DNA of 64,000 nucleotides from Candidatus Sulfopaludibacter sp. SbA3 (GTDB taxonomy: Bacteria; Acidobacteriota; Vicinamibacteria; Vicinamibacterales; UBA2999). Positions 16,277 through 25,156 of the stretch are shown one piece after another. The notes under the pieces are model-generated. The model had not been told where the DNA came from and searched no databases. It worked only from the letters and a program-made list of their open reading frames with translations. The translations under genes were made by a program, and so were the position numbers. The stretch covers positions 1 to 64,000 of the forward strand of contig CAMDNQ010000018.1 of the NCBI GenBank assembly GCA_945903265.1, read 5' to 3'. Position 1 is the stretch's first letter; each line of letters opens with the position of its first letter.

Positions 16277-18739
16277 CTAGAACCCGACGCTCACGCCCCC
16301 GACCGCCGTACGGCCGAGTGCACGCCATCCGCCCTCGTAGTACCCCGCGTCGAACAGGTTGTCCACTTTGACGTAGGCACGCACCGGAGCGCCCGGATGA
16401 TCGATGAACCGGTAACCGGCGACGAGAGCGGCCCTGGTGAATCCCGGATACTTGAACGCCCGCGAACGCCCGGCAGCGAAGAACGATCCGTACGTCGCCC
16501 CTCCATAAAAGAGGTCGAACGTCGTATCGATGCGGCGGCCCCACCGGTTCGTCACGACCAGCGTCGTCATGTGGCCGAAGACGCCCGGCACGAGAAAGAA
16601 ACCCGGTACCGTGATGTCGTCGGCCGTTTCGGACCTCGTGTACGTATAGCCGCCGGAGATGCGAAGCGAGGTCGTCGGGCGTGCCTCCACCGCGGTCTCG
16701 ATGCCCCGCGAAAAACCGCCCGAGCTGTTCAGATAGCCGAGGACGCGGCCGTACGGATCGGTGTCGGGGCGGATCCCTCCGGCAGAATCGAACGCCGTGA
16801 GCGACGACACGTTGTTGTAAAACGCCGTCGCCGACACCATGAGCCGGCTGCCGAACAGATACTGATCGACACCGGCGTCAACGGTCTGATACCGGTCCGG
16901 CTCGAGTCTCGGATCGCCGTACGCCGTAAAGCCGACCCGCCCGGTCACCGGATCCGCGTCGAATCCACCGCCAAAGCGTTCGTACATGGCCGGCGCACGG
17001 AACGCGTTGCCGCCGTGGACGCGCAGCTTCGTCTCCGACGCGGCGACGATGTACGCGGCCGACACGTCGCCCGTCAGCGCACGTGGCGGCGACGCGACCG
17101 GCACACCGTCGTACGGGCTTGTGGCACCGACGGCGAAGAGACGCGGATTCGACAGACTGAATTGCTGGGCGCGGCCGGAGACGGACAGCTGCAGCCGCCG
17201 GTCCGCGAGCGCGAACTGCGCCGACGCGAATGCCGCATGCGCATCCTGCCGGATCTGCGTTCCTGTCTGCACGCGCCGCGACGCGAAGTCGCTGTCCTGC
17301 CGATCGCGAAACCGCTCGCGCTCGAATTCATATCCGGCCGTGAGATGCATCCACGACCGCGGCGCGAGGAACGCCCGCACGTCAGCCGTGTCGATCTGGC
17401 CGACGATGTGCGACAGGCTCTGGCCGGCCGGCTGGAATCCACGCCCGAGAGGGCCGTTGATGTACTCGCGGCGCGTATAGACATGCTGATAGCTGGCCTG
17501 CCAGCTCACCGCCTGCCACCCGCTGTGGCGAAAGCGCAGCGCGGTCGAATGGAATGCCGAGGTCCTCCGGCTGTCCAGGTCATCGCGGCCGGGAAAGAAC
17601 GTCGCCGTACCGATCTGGAACGGCAGGCCTCGGTTGCTGAGCGCGATCTGATTGGGAGACACCGGAACCGCGTTGACGACAATGGATTGCGGGACGTTCG
17701 ACGCCGGAATGCCGCTCGCCGTCGGGCTCGTGTTCGTCTGCACGCGATCGTTCGATCCGAACACCCGCGCCATGACGCTGGCGGTCGGCGTGACGTTCAC
17801 TTCGGCCAGGCCGTTCACGCCGGTACTTCGCGTCGCGTCGTTGCCGTCGAGGCCGTCCCGGAGGTTGAGCTGCAGGGCGCCGCCCGAGTAGCGGAGCCTG
17901 TTGTCCCATGCGCCGCCGCCGAACGACCCGCGCGCGCGCACGTGGCCGAGCGATCCGCCCTCGACCTGCCCCTCGCCGCGAAACGCGCCGCCGCCGGGAC
18001 GCGTCACGATGTTCACCACGCCGCCGACGGCGTTCGTGCCGTACAGCGACGAGGCTGACCCGCGCAGGACTTCCACGCGGTCGGCGGCCACGAAATTCAG
18101 CGTCGCCAGAAACGATGTGGCGTCGGCCTGGAGCGTCGCGGCGTCGCGAAACCGCATCCCGTCAATCAGCACGGCCGCCGCGTCGGGCCGCAGCCCGCGG
18201 ATCCGCATCGACGAGTGCTGTCCGGGGCCACCGGTGCCGCGCACCTGGACGCCCGGTGTGAACCGGACAACGTCGCTGAGCGAGGTTTCGTTGCGCGCGA
18301 GGATGTCGGCGGATTCAATGATCGTGATCGCCTTCGACGCTTCCAGCGCGACCTGCGGCGCGCCGGCCGCCGTGACCACGACGGTGTCGTCGATGCCCGC
18401 GACCGCAAGCTCGACGTTCAGCATCGCGGGCGTGCCGGACGCCAGCGTCACGACCTCCGTCTGCCGCCTGAATCCGGCTTTGCCGACGTCGACGATGAAG
18501 ACACCGCCGGGCAGGCCGTCAATCAGGTAGCGCCCCTGCATGTCGGACACGGTGATGCGCGTCACCGCGGCATCTTCGCGGGCCACGCGCACATCCGCGC
18601 CGGGTATGGCCGCGCCCTGCGCGTCGGTCACCGTACCCGACAGCGAGAGATCCTGGGCGGACGCCGCGGGCGCCGCAAGGAGAACGATCAGAAGAAGGAG
18701 TGGGATCGAAACGACAAGGCGAGACGCGAGAGTGATCAT
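16277..18739 (-). CDS. btuB: BtuB-like TonB-dependent cobamide receptor
   Basis: Outer-membrane receptor of 820 residues, first gene after the cobalamin riboswitch. Signal peptide (about 1-28), a carboxypeptidase-regulatory-like domain (30-110, GTVTDAQGAAIPGADVRV), a plug with VVRFTPGVQVRGTGGPGQHSSMRIRGLR and GSASSLYGTNAVGGVVNIVT, and a barrel ending VGGVSVGF. E. coli BtuB lacks the extra N-terminal domain. ATG 18739 has AGGAAG upstream; a longer start at 18775 would fall just after the riboswitch B12 box and give no signal peptide at the N-terminus. Assignment to cobamides rests on the riboswitch and neighbours. Confidence 0.88.
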   Translation of the reverse strand: MITLASRLVVSIPLLLLIVLLAAPAASAQDLSLSGTVTDAQGAAIPGADVRVAREDAAVTRITVSDMQGRYLIDGLPGGVFIVDVGKAGFRRQTEVVTLASGTPAMLNVELAVAGIDDTVVVTAAGAPQVALEASKAITIIESADILARNETSLSDVVRFTPGVQVRGTGGPGQHSSMRIRGLRPDAAAVLIDGMRFRDAATLQADATSFLATLNFVAADRVEVLRGSASSLYGTNAVGGVVNIVTRPGGGAFRGEGQVEGGSLGHVRARGSFGGGAWDNRLRYSGGALQLNLRDGLDGNDATRSTGVNGLAEVNVTPTASVMARVFGSNDRVQTNTSPTASGIPASNVPQSIVVNAVPVSPNQIALSNRGLPFQIGTATFFPGRDDLDSRRTSAFHSTALRFRHSGWQAVSWQASYQHVYTRREYINGPLGRGFQPAGQSLSHIVGQIDTADVRAFLAPRSWMHLTAGYEFERERFRDRQDSDFASRRVQTGTQIRQDAHAAFASAQFALADRRLQLSVSGRAQQFSLSNPRLFAVGATSPYDGVPVASPPRALTGDVSAAYIVAASETKLRVHGGNAFRAPAMYERFGGGFDADPVTGRVGFTAYGDPRLEPDRYQTVDAGVDQYLFGSRLMVSATAFYNNVSSLTAFDSAGGIRPDTDPYGRVLGYLNSSGGFSRGIETAVEARPTTSLRISGGYTYTRSETADDITVPGFFLVPGVFGHMTTLVVTNRWGRRIDTTFDLFYGGATYGSFFAAGRSRAFKYPGFTRAALVAGYRFIDHPGAPVRAYVKVDNLFDAGYYEGGWRALGRTAVGGVSVGF

Positions 18740-18777
18740 GCTTCCTGTTCTCCGCAGAAAGGCAGCCGCTTTCACCC

Positions 18778-18940
18778 TGGGCAGGTCTCCTGGCTCGGAA
18801 GGGGCAGCGTGTTATCTGCTGCCGGCTGCTTCACCTTCCCCAGCCTGAGAGGCTGAGTGGTTGATCGAAGCAGCGGCCTTCACTCACAGTGGCGGAACCG
18901 CGCCGGACTTGCACCGGACTTCCCTGTTAGGCCCGTTGTA
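18778..18940 (-). promoter_or_regulatory. Cobalamin riboswitch
   Basis: Read on the minus strand, the segment has the conserved cobalamin-riboswitch blocks in order: a GGGAAGTCCGGTGCAAGTCC core, GCGCGGTTCCGCCACTGTGA, and the 3-prime B12 box AGCCAGGAGACCTGCC (18780-18795). It ends about 40 bases before the receptor start. Binding of coenzyme B12 normally closes the ribosome-binding site or triggers termination. It lies inside the cluster, after cbiB, so it should control the btuB-btuFDC-cobQ part but not cbiZ-cbiB. Confidence 0.92.
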
Positions 18941-18945
18941 GGCGC

Positions 18946-19938
18946 CTAGGGCAGCGAGGACGTTACCACGATCAGCGCGGCAGCCGCCAGCATCGCGGCC
19001 ACGATGCCCGTGATCACGACGAGCGTCAGCGCGGTGATCAGGTCCTCATGCGAGGCGGCCGGCGGGTCGGAGGGATCGCCGAGCCACGTGTCGGTGACGA
19101 GGCGCTGGTCAATCCGGATCGGTCCGACGAGGCGTCGCTGAATCGCGCCGGCCGTCGCCGCTTCGCTCCATCCGGAGTTCGGCCCCGGCAGCACGGCGTG
19201 CTGCTGGAGGCCGACGACCCACGCCTTTCGAGAGGATGTTCGCGGCACGACCAGCGCGACGGCCGCGATCAGCAGCCACGTCAGGCGCGCCGGCACGAAG
19301 TTCATGGCGTCGTCGAGGCGGGCGCCGCACCAGCCGAACTGAAGGTAGCGCGGGGTCTTGTACCCGACCATCGAGTCCATGGTGCTGACGACTTTGAAGA
19401 GCACGAGACCCGGCAGCCCGCCGACGACGTACCAGAACAGCGGACTCGTGAAGCCGTCGGTCAGGTTCTCGCTGAGGCTTTCGATCGCCGCGCGCCGGCA
19501 GGCGGCGGCGTCCATGGTGTCGGTATCGCGGCCGACAAGGTTCCGTATCTCGACGCGCGCTCCCGCGAGATCGTCACGTACGAGCGCCTGCTCGACGCGC
19601 CAGACATGACGAACCAGGTCACCCAGGGCCAGCAGGCTGTAAACGAGGAATGCGTGAAACGCCCAGCCAAGCCACGGCGTCAGACGCGCTCCGCGGTCAA
19701 CCAGCAGCGAAGAGACGGCAATCGACACGACCGACAACAGCAGGAAAAGCGCGATGCCGCCGCCGTAGCCGTCCAGGCCGAGGCGCCGGAGCCCGTCCTC
19801 GATCGCGGTCAGCGTCCGGCCGATGAGACGGATGGGATGCCAGCGATAGACGGGATCGCCGAGGGCGAGGTCGGCAAGAACGGCGCTCGCGAGAATCAGC
19901 GGATCGCCGGCGAGAAGCGAGCCTAGCTCGCTCGCCAC
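18946..19938 (-). CDS. cbiB: Adenosylcobinamide-phosphate synthase CbiB
   Basis: Integral membrane enzyme of 330 residues that attaches aminopropanol (phosphate) to adenosylcobyric acid. Recognised by the order of AVLADLALGDPVYRWHPIRLIG at the N-terminus, GRDTDTMDAAACRRAAIESLSENLTDGFTSPLFWY in the middle, and STMDSMVGYKTPRYLQFGWCGARLDDAMNFVPAR later. GTG 19938 is chosen because GGAG lies six bases upstream and the family N-terminus starts soon after. It overlaps the cbiZ gene by 16 bases, and the riboswitch follows it directly. Confidence 0.9.
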   Translation of the reverse strand: MASELGSLLAGDPLILASAVLADLALGDPVYRWHPIRLIGRTLTAIEDGLRRLGLDGYGGGIALFLLLSVVSIAVSSLLVDRGARLTPWLGWAFHAFLVYSLLALGDLVRHVWRVEQALVRDDLAGARVEIRNLVGRDTDTMDAAACRRAAIESLSENLTDGFTSPLFWYVVGGLPGLVLFKVVSTMDSMVGYKTPRYLQFGWCGARLDDAMNFVPARLTWLLIAAVALVVPRTSSRKAWVVGLQQHAVLPGPNSGWSEAATAGAIQRRLVGPIRIDQRLVTDTWLGDPSDPPAASHEDLITALTLVVITGIVAAMLAAAALIVVTSSLP

Positions 19939-21077
19939 TTCTCGCTCCAGCCGAGCGCGATTGCGGCGAGCACCAGCGGCGCGGGCTCGAACTCGCCCTG
20001 CGCGAGGAGCCGGGTACGGAACTCCGTCCACCGGTGAGGCTGGGCCGCGAGGCTGGTGGCGAGGGTGGCCGCCTGCTGCACGGTCGCGTCCGGCAGCACC
20101 GACGCCGGCAGCGTCTGGTGGCGCACGCGATCGAAGACAGCCGCGAGCGCGTGCGCCGCGGCGCCCGCGAGCGGGTCATAGAACGCGGCCTTGCTGTTGT
20201 TGCGCAGCAGCTCCAGATCCGCGGGCGAGAGCCGCCCGGCGAGATCGTCGAACACCGTCTGCTCGCGGAGACCGTAACGGCCAAGCGCGTGAAAGAGCCC
20301 GCGCGTGTAGCTCGGCTCGAGGCCGTTCTGCCATCGCAACGCCTCGAGCGTTGCGCGCCGCACCGCCACACCGGCAATCTCTCCCAGCTTCATGTGCGGA
20401 CTTGCCGACGTCAGCGGCACGCCCTCGATGGGAGCCGCGACACAGAACTGGTCCGTGCCGGTGCCGGTCGCGAGATCGGGTGAATAGCAGCTCGGCACCG
20501 CCAGCCGCTGGAGCGCCGCACTCTTGCCTTCCGTCATGACGACGGCCAGGCGGCTCAAGACGCCAGGGGTCACGGCGCGATTCACGAGCAGGATGGTGTT
20601 GATCGTCCCGGCCGGGTTGCCGGCCACGTTGCCTGCCAAAAGGGGAATGCGCGCAGGGCCGTCGGCGGTTTCGCGCCAGGCGGCAGGATCGCCGGCGCAC
20701 GTGGCATTCGACTGCACGCCGGCCGTGACAATGGCGGTCACCTGCACGTCTTCGTCCTGCTCGTGCGCGACGACCGCGTAACTCATGTTCGCGGCGGTGC
20801 CCATGATCGCGGTATCCGCCGGGGGCAGGTCGATCTCCGCGCAGACGGCGTCGTGGTACTCCTCCGGCCCCTGCTCGTGAATCACGCGCGCGCGCGCGTC
20901 GTGGCCCTTGCCCTCACAACTCTGATGATTGACGAGATGCCGCAGATGCTCGGTCTGGCCGCCGTTGCGCGCCGACGTCGTGAGGACACGGTGCGGCCCC
21001 TGCAGGTCGACAACGACAAAGCGTCCGGCCCGGCGCGCGGCGGCGGCCGGCTGTTGAAACAGTTGTTCCCAGTGCAT
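19923..21077 (-). CDS. cbiZ: Adenosylcobinamide amidohydrolase CbiZ
   Basis: Salvage enzyme of 384 residues that hydrolyses the aminopropanol amide of (pseudo)cobamides or cobinamide, giving cobyric acid for rebuilding with a preferred lower ligand. Family features are VLTTSARNGGQTEHLRHLVNHQSCEGKGH (residues 31-60), MGTAANMSY, the long SNATCAGDPAAW region, and NTILLVNRAVTPGVLSRLAVVMTEGKSAALQRLAV. CbiZ followed by CbiB gives cleave-and-rebuild capacity. The C-terminal about 120 residues look less conserved. It starts 20 bases after an unrelated secreted-protein gene. Confidence 0.88.
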   Translation of the reverse strand: MHWEQLFQQPAAAARRAGRFVVVDLQGPHRVLTTSARNGGQTEHLRHLVNHQSCEGKGHDARARVIHEQGPEEYHDAVCAEIDLPPADTAIMGTAANMSYAVVAHEQDEDVQVTAIVTAGVQSNATCAGDPAAWRETADGPARIPLLAGNVAGNPAGTINTILLVNRAVTPGVLSRLAVVMTEGKSAALQRLAVPSCYSPDLATGTGTDQFCVAAPIEGVPLTSASPHMKLGEIAGVAVRRATLEALRWQNGLEPSYTRGLFHALGRYGLREQTVFDDLAGRLSPADLELLRNNSKAAFYDPLAGAAAHALAAVFDRVRHQTLPASVLPDATVQQAATLATSLAAQPHRWTEFRTRLLAQGEFEPAPLVLAAIALGWSEKWRAS

Positions 21078-21096
21078 CAGATAAAGAACGCCGATC

Positions 21097-21810
21097 TTAC
21101 TTCCAGGTCACCTCCATGCCGAAGAAGTGCATGAAGACTTCCCGATTGGGACGGTTCTTCGGGTTCTGCTCGGTGCTCCGGATATAGAAATCAATCTGCT
21201 GCGTGGCGGGATTCACTTCGCCGGCCGCCGATCGCCGGTTCGCCATCGGATAGTTCACGCGGAGCGTCTTCCGATCGCGAATCCCCTGAGTGACCATGAA
21301 GTGCATCTCGTAGTTCTGGTAGAGCGGCGTGCCGTTCAGCGTCGCATGACCGTACCCCCAGCCCGCCAGGTAGACGAACGTTTTCGGCCAGTTGTTGTCG
21401 CCGCAGCCTGAATCCGTGCCGTGCTCGTGCAGGTACGCCACGATGCCGCCGTTCTGGCAGGGATTGAACTCGTGCCATTTATCCACCGCCAGCACGAGGT
21501 CGCCTTCCGGGATCTTCAGCTTCGCCTCGAACGTGCCGGTGTTCGCGATTTCGTTGACGTTGATCTCGGTCGTGCCCGCGGCAGGCCGTACAGTCGCCGC
21601 GGCGTTGTCGATGTGGTCCCAGCCGACCGGATCCTTCAGCGTTCCCACCATGTAGATGCGGCCGGCGGACAGGTTGAATAGGCCGTCATACAGGTCGTGC
21701 TGCTCGGGCGCGTACATCGTGATGGGCGCACCCGGCTGCTGGCGTGGCGTGGGCTGCTGCGCAGACGCCGCCGCCGCAAGAACAACGACGCCGATCAGGA
21801 CATGACGCAT
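21097..21810 (-). CDS. Secreted protein of unknown function
   Basis: Protein of 237 residues with a signal peptide (about 1-18, ending ASAQ). The mature part is predicted mostly beta, with NGGIVAYLHEHGTDSGCGDNNWPKTF (two Cys) and YEMHFMVTQGIRDRKTLRVNYPM. I do not recognise the family. ATG 21810 has GGAGG upstream. It follows a terminator and precedes cbiZ by 19 bases, so it may be co-transcribed with the cobamide genes, although nothing in it suggests a B12 role. Confidence 0.7.
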   Translation of the reverse strand: MRHVLIGVVVLAAAASAQQPTPRQQPGAPITMYAPEQHDLYDGLFNLSAGRIYMVGTLKDPVGWDHIDNAAATVRPAAGTTEINVNEIANTGTFEAKLKIPEGDLVLAVDKWHEFNPCQNGGIVAYLHEHGTDSGCGDNNWPKTFVYLAGWGYGHATLNGTPLYQNYEMHFMVTQGIRDRKTLRVNYPMANRRSAAGEVNPATQQIDFYIRSTEQNPKNRPNREVFMHFFGMEVTWK

Positions 21811-21821
21811 GATCGTCCTCC

Positions 21822-21854
21822 ATAAAAAAGAAAGGCGCGGCCCAATGCCGCGCC
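21822..21854 (-). terminator. Rho-independent terminator of the MBL hydrolase gene
   Basis: On the minus strand GGCGCGGC and GCCGCGCC form an 8-bp GC stem with a five-base loop, followed by TTTCTTTTTT. It lies 53 bases past the stop of the MBL gene and separates it from the next gene downstream. Confidence 0.8.
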
Positions 21855-21864
21855 CTCTGTTGAG

Positions 21865-21906
21865 CCTTGAACCCTGGCCTCGAGCCTGAAGCCCGGAGCC
21901 TGAAGC
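21865..21906. repeat. Degenerate 12-bp tandem repeat
   Basis: GAGCCTGAAGCC occurs at about 21885 and again at about 21897, preceded by a looser copy (GAGCCTTGAACC). It fills the gap between the MBL gene stop and its terminator. Function is unknown. Confidence 0.4.
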
Positions 21907-22659
21907 CTACGGCGCAGCCGGATAGAAGTTCGGCGTGCGCACTTCGACGCCCTGGAAGCCCTTCATCCCCGCGCGGAATGCCGCGATATTCTGCTCCGGC
22001 GTCGGCCCGCCCATCCCGCGGTAGTGATAGGCGTAGGCGATGCGCGGCTTGAACGCCTTGACGCACGCCGCCGCTTCGTCGGGCGGCATGGTGTACGGCA
22101 GGTTCATGGTGACGAACGCAACGTCGATGTTCGTCAGCGCCTTGATTTCGGGGACGCACTCGGTGTCGCCCGAGAAGAAGATGCGCTGGCCGCCCAGGTT
22201 CAGCACGTAGGCGTTCGCGCGCCCCTTCTCGTGAAAGAACTGGCCGGCGGCCGGACCACGCTGCAGGTTGTAGCCCGCCACGCCCGTGATCATCACGCCG
22301 TCGATCGTCCGCGTCTCGCCGTTCCCGATGACTTCGGTCTTCACGCCGACGAGCTTGCCGGCAACCGCTTTCGGCGCGACGACGATCGTGTTTGCCTTCT
22401 TGAGGGCGTCGATCGCCTTCTGATCCAGGTGATCACCGTGGATATCCGTGATGATGATCATGTCGGCCGGTTTCCCCGCCTTCACGTTCGACATCATCGT
22501 CGGATCGACATGGATCACCTTGCCGCCAAACTCCACCTGCACATGGGCGTGCGTCATCGGCGTCAGCTCGATGTTCCCACCCTTGGCCGGAATCGTATCG
22601 GCCAGAACCGCTGCGCTCAATCCGGCCACGATGGCCGCTACTCCACACCACACTTTCAT
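21907..22659 (-). CDS. MBL-fold metal-dependent hydrolase (UlaG-like), exported
   Basis: Protein of 250 residues with a signal peptide (about 1-20). The metallo-beta-lactamase fold shows in HAHVQVEFGGKVIHVDP, the metal-binding DIHGDHLD, and later HFSGDT-like FFSGDTECVPEI and YAYHYRGMGGPTPEQN. The pattern fits UlaG-like or YtnP-like hydrolases such as COG2220 proteins. Substrate is unknown. It has its own terminator. A cytoplasmic enzyme is usual for COG2220, so the signal peptide is notable. Confidence 0.8.
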   Translation of the reverse strand: MKVWCGVAAIVAGLSAAVLADTIPAKGGNIELTPMTHAHVQVEFGGKVIHVDPTMMSNVKAGKPADMIIITDIHGDHLDQKAIDALKKANTIVVAPKAVAGKLVGVKTEVIGNGETRTIDGVMITGVAGYNLQRGPAAGQFFHEKGRANAYVLNLGGQRIFFSGDTECVPEIKALTNIDVAFVTMNLPYTMPPDEAAACVKAFKPRIAYAYHYRGMGGPTPEQNIAAFRAGMKGFQGVEVRTPNFYPAAP

Positions 22660-22760
22660 TCACTATCCTCCCGAGAGAAATTACGGCCGTTCTTGCAGCC
22701 GCGCAATCTTGTTTGAACGATTGTATGTCACCCACACTGTCGGGGTAGGCGCCGGTTCCC

Positions 22761-23573
22761 TTATCGCTTGAGCATCAGCTCAATCGTTCGTTCGTTGTTT
22801 TCGTGGCACGCCTCTTCCCAGAGCTCCGTGCCGCCGTAATCCTTGAACCGCTCGAGCGGCATGGCGATTTTCCACGGCCGCGTGTACACCTTCGGGTCAG
22901 TGATCACCGCTTCGTACGAGATGCGGTCGGGCGAGACGGGCGTAAATCGCTCCACCACACGCATCGCGTCGCTGTGGAAGCTGCCGACGATGTCGAGCCA
23001 GGTCTGGTCGTTGTTGTTGGCCACGTCAACGACCAGCGTGTTCCCTTCCCAGCGTCCACGCGAATCACCCATGTACAGCTTCACTCGCTCGGTGATGTGC
23101 TCACCCGCATCGAGCGGAATGGCGCGGTACGTGTGGTGCGCCATATTGAAGATGACGACATGCCCCTGCGGCTGAAAAATCTCGAACTCGCGGTTATAAA
23201 GGTGCCGCGGGACGCCGTGCAGCATGCACCGCGCCGCCCCGTCCAGATACTTCGCCGTCGGTTCGAGGTGGTTGTCGAAGATTTCCTTCGCCTTCGCGGC
23301 GGCCCACGGCTGGTAAGGAATCTTGCCGTCAGCCGGGTCGACGATGATGCTTTTGCCGCGGAGCGACGGATCCTGGCGGTTCTGCTGGTAGATCGGCTGG
23401 AGCTCGAGGTTCTCGATGCTGTAGTAGGCGACGCCGATGCCCTGCCAGATGCCCTGGAGGTCAGGCTGGCCGTCGGCGGTACGCGGCGGCGTGTACGTCT
23501 GCGCGCCGGCGTTGGTGACACTCATCGCCAGCACGATCACGAGGAGCCGAGCGACCAGGCGGAGAGCGTTCAT
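22761..23573 (-). CDS. Secreted GDSRGRWEG-family protein (A)
   Basis: Protein of 270 residues, signal peptide to about 25 (ending NAGAQ). One of four paralogues in this stretch. The shared plan is TADGQPDLQGIWQ after the signal peptide, IPYQPWA, a GVPRHLYNREFEIFQPQGHVV segment, GDSRGRWEGNTLVVDV, then VVERFTPVSPDRISYEAVITDP and YTRPWKI. I recognise the family as abundant in Acidobacteriota but know no function. The ATG at 23573 overlaps the stop of paralogue B (ATGA), so they form an operon. Confidence 0.75.
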   Translation of the reverse strand: MNALRLVARLLVIVLAMSVTNAGAQTYTPPRTADGQPDLQGIWQGIGVAYYSIENLELQPIYQQNRQDPSLRGKSIIVDPADGKIPYQPWAAAKAKEIFDNHLEPTAKYLDGAARCMLHGVPRHLYNREFEIFQPQGHVVIFNMAHHTYRAIPLDAGEHITERVKLYMGDSRGRWEGNTLVVDVANNNDQTWLDIVGSFHSDAMRVVERFTPVSPDRISYEAVITDPKVYTRPWKIAMPLERFKDYGGTELWEEACHENNERTIELMLKR

Positions 23574-24337
23574 TGCGGCGGTGTGAGCCATGTGTGCTCG
23601 AATCCGAAGGCGTAACACTCGTACTCCAGGAGTCTGAGATTCTTCTCCAGGCGGCGATACAGGGGAAAGCTGATTTTCCACGGACGCGTAAAGACCTTCG
23701 GATCCTCGATCGTCGCCTCGTACTGGATGTGGTGCGGCCCCATTGGCGTATAGCGCTCCACGACGTGCATGGCGGGGCTGTGAAAGTTGCCCGCCCGGTC
23801 CAGCCAGGTCTTATCGGTGAAATGCACGACGTCGACGACCAGCGTGTCGCCCTCCCACCGGCCGCGCGAATCACCCATGTACCACTCGACTGGACCTTCG
23901 ACGTGCGGGGAGTTCATGAAGATCCGCCGCACGACGTGCGTCCATTCGAACGTCATGGCGACGTGCTGCGCGGTCTGGAAGATCTGGAAGGGAAACGGCA
24001 AGTACATGACCCGCGGCACGCCGGGCAGATAGCAACGCCGCTCCGGATCCGCGGTCGCACGGGCCGCAAAGTTCTCTTTCTGTTTCGCCAGCGCCCACGG
24101 CTGGTAGGGAATCTCGTCTCCCTCGACGATGCCGAGCCCCGCGGGCACGTCCTGTTCGGCCGGGTGCGCCTGAATGTTCCAGTTCGCCGAGGTGACGGCC
24201 TGCCAGATACCCGAGAGGTCAGGTTTGCCGTCGGTGGTGCGGGGAATGCGACCCGCATCCTGTCCGGCGGCGGTCACCGTCGCACAGGCAAGTGTGACAG
24301 CCATGACCGCGATGACCGCGCGGCGCCAACAGCACAT
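23570..24337 (-). CDS. Secreted GDSRGRWEG-family protein (B)
   Basis: Protein of 255 residues, signal peptide to about 27. It has TTDGKPDLSGIWQ, EIPYQPWALAKQKENF, GVPRVMYLPFPFQIFQ, GDSRGRWEGDTLVVDV, HFTDKTWLDRAGNFHS and VFTRPWKISFPLYRR. It is closest to the divergent paralogue C. The start codon at 24337 opens the signal peptide and lies 42 bases from the start of C, so the two share a divergent promoter region. A longer frame to 25180 is antisense to C and was rejected. Confidence 0.75.
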   Translation of the reverse strand: MCCWRRAVIAVMAVTLACATVTAAGQDAGRIPRTTDGKPDLSGIWQAVTSANWNIQAHPAEQDVPAGLGIVEGDEIPYQPWALAKQKENFAARATADPERRCYLPGVPRVMYLPFPFQIFQTAQHVAMTFEWTHVVRRIFMNSPHVEGPVEWYMGDSRGRWEGDTLVVDVVHFTDKTWLDRAGNFHSPAMHVVERYTPMGPHHIQYEATIEDPKVFTRPWKISFPLYRRLEKNLRLLEYECYAFGFEHTWLTPPQ

Positions 24338-24379
24338 AGGCGCCGATTGTATGGTACAAGGGCGCACCGTGAGGTCCGC

Positions 24380-25156
24380 ATGCGATACGCGCTGACTGGC
24401 GCAGCACTTCTGACCGCTCTCCTGTTCAGTGCCTGTCGAGGGGCGGAACAAGGCCCGCCACAGGGCGCGGTTCCGCGGACACCGGACGGCAAGCCCGACC
24501 TTCAAGGCATCTGGCAGGCGATGACGACCGCCGCCCACGACATTCAGGATCACCACGCGCGCCTCGGCGTGCCTCCCGGGCAGGGCGTGGTCGACGGCAA
24601 CACGATTCCGTACCAGCCCTGGGCGCTCGAAAAGACGCGCCAGAACTTCGCGACGCGCGCGACCGCGGACCCCGAGGCGAAAGGATACATGCCGGGCGTG
24701 CCCCGCATCATGTACATGGCGTTTCCGTTTCAGGTGTTCCAGACGCCTGAGCACGTGACGCTCGTCTTCGAATACGCGGGCGCCAATCGGATCCTCTACA
24801 CGAACGGCACGCCGCATCCGCGCGGGCCGATTACCTGGTGGCTCGGCGACTCGCGCGGCCGCTGGGAGAGCGACACGCTCGTCGTCGACGTCGTGCACTT
24901 CACGGATCAGACATGGTTCGACCGCGCCGGAAATTTTCACAGCGACGTGCTGCACCTGGTCGAGCGCTACACGCTGGTCGGCCCTGACCACCTGCAGTAC
25001 GAGGTCACGGTCGAGGATCCGAAAGTGTTCACCCGGCCGTGGAAGATGAGCCTGCCGCTCTACCGGCGCAAGGAAGCGAACGTCCGGCTGCTCGAGTACG
25101 TCCCGTCGTTCCTGATGCAGCAGGACGAGGTCGAACGCGAAAGGCAGACACCATGA
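24380..25156 (+). CDS. Secreted GDSRGRWEG-family lipoprotein (C)
   Basis: Protein of 258 residues with a lipoprotein-type signal (LLFSAC, Cys about 19). It shows TPDGKPDLQGIWQ, TIPYQPWALEKTRQNF, GVPRIMYMAFPFQVFQ, GDSRGRWESDTLVVDVVHFTDQTWFDRAGNFHS and VFTRPWKMSLPLYRR. GAGG precedes ATG 24380. The high identity to B across the divergent gap points to a local inverted duplication. The lipid anchor distinguishes it from B. Confidence 0.76.
   Translation: MRYALTGAALLTALLFSACRGAEQGPPQGAVPRTPDGKPDLQGIWQAMTTAAHDIQDHHARLGVPPGQGVVDGNTIPYQPWALEKTRQNFATRATADPEAKGYMPGVPRIMYMAFPFQVFQTPEHVTLVFEYAGANRILYTNGTPHPRGPITWWLGDSRGRWESDTLVVDVVHFTDQTWFDRAGNFHSDVLHLVERYTLVGPDHLQYEVTVEDPKVFTRPWKMSLPLYRRKEANVRLLEYVPSFLMQQDEVERERQTP

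Noticed and set aside
15746-18058. A 770-codon open frame antisense to the BtuB-like receptor and btuF
   Set aside because: Low-complexity Arg-rich translation; the minus-strand genes show clear domains.
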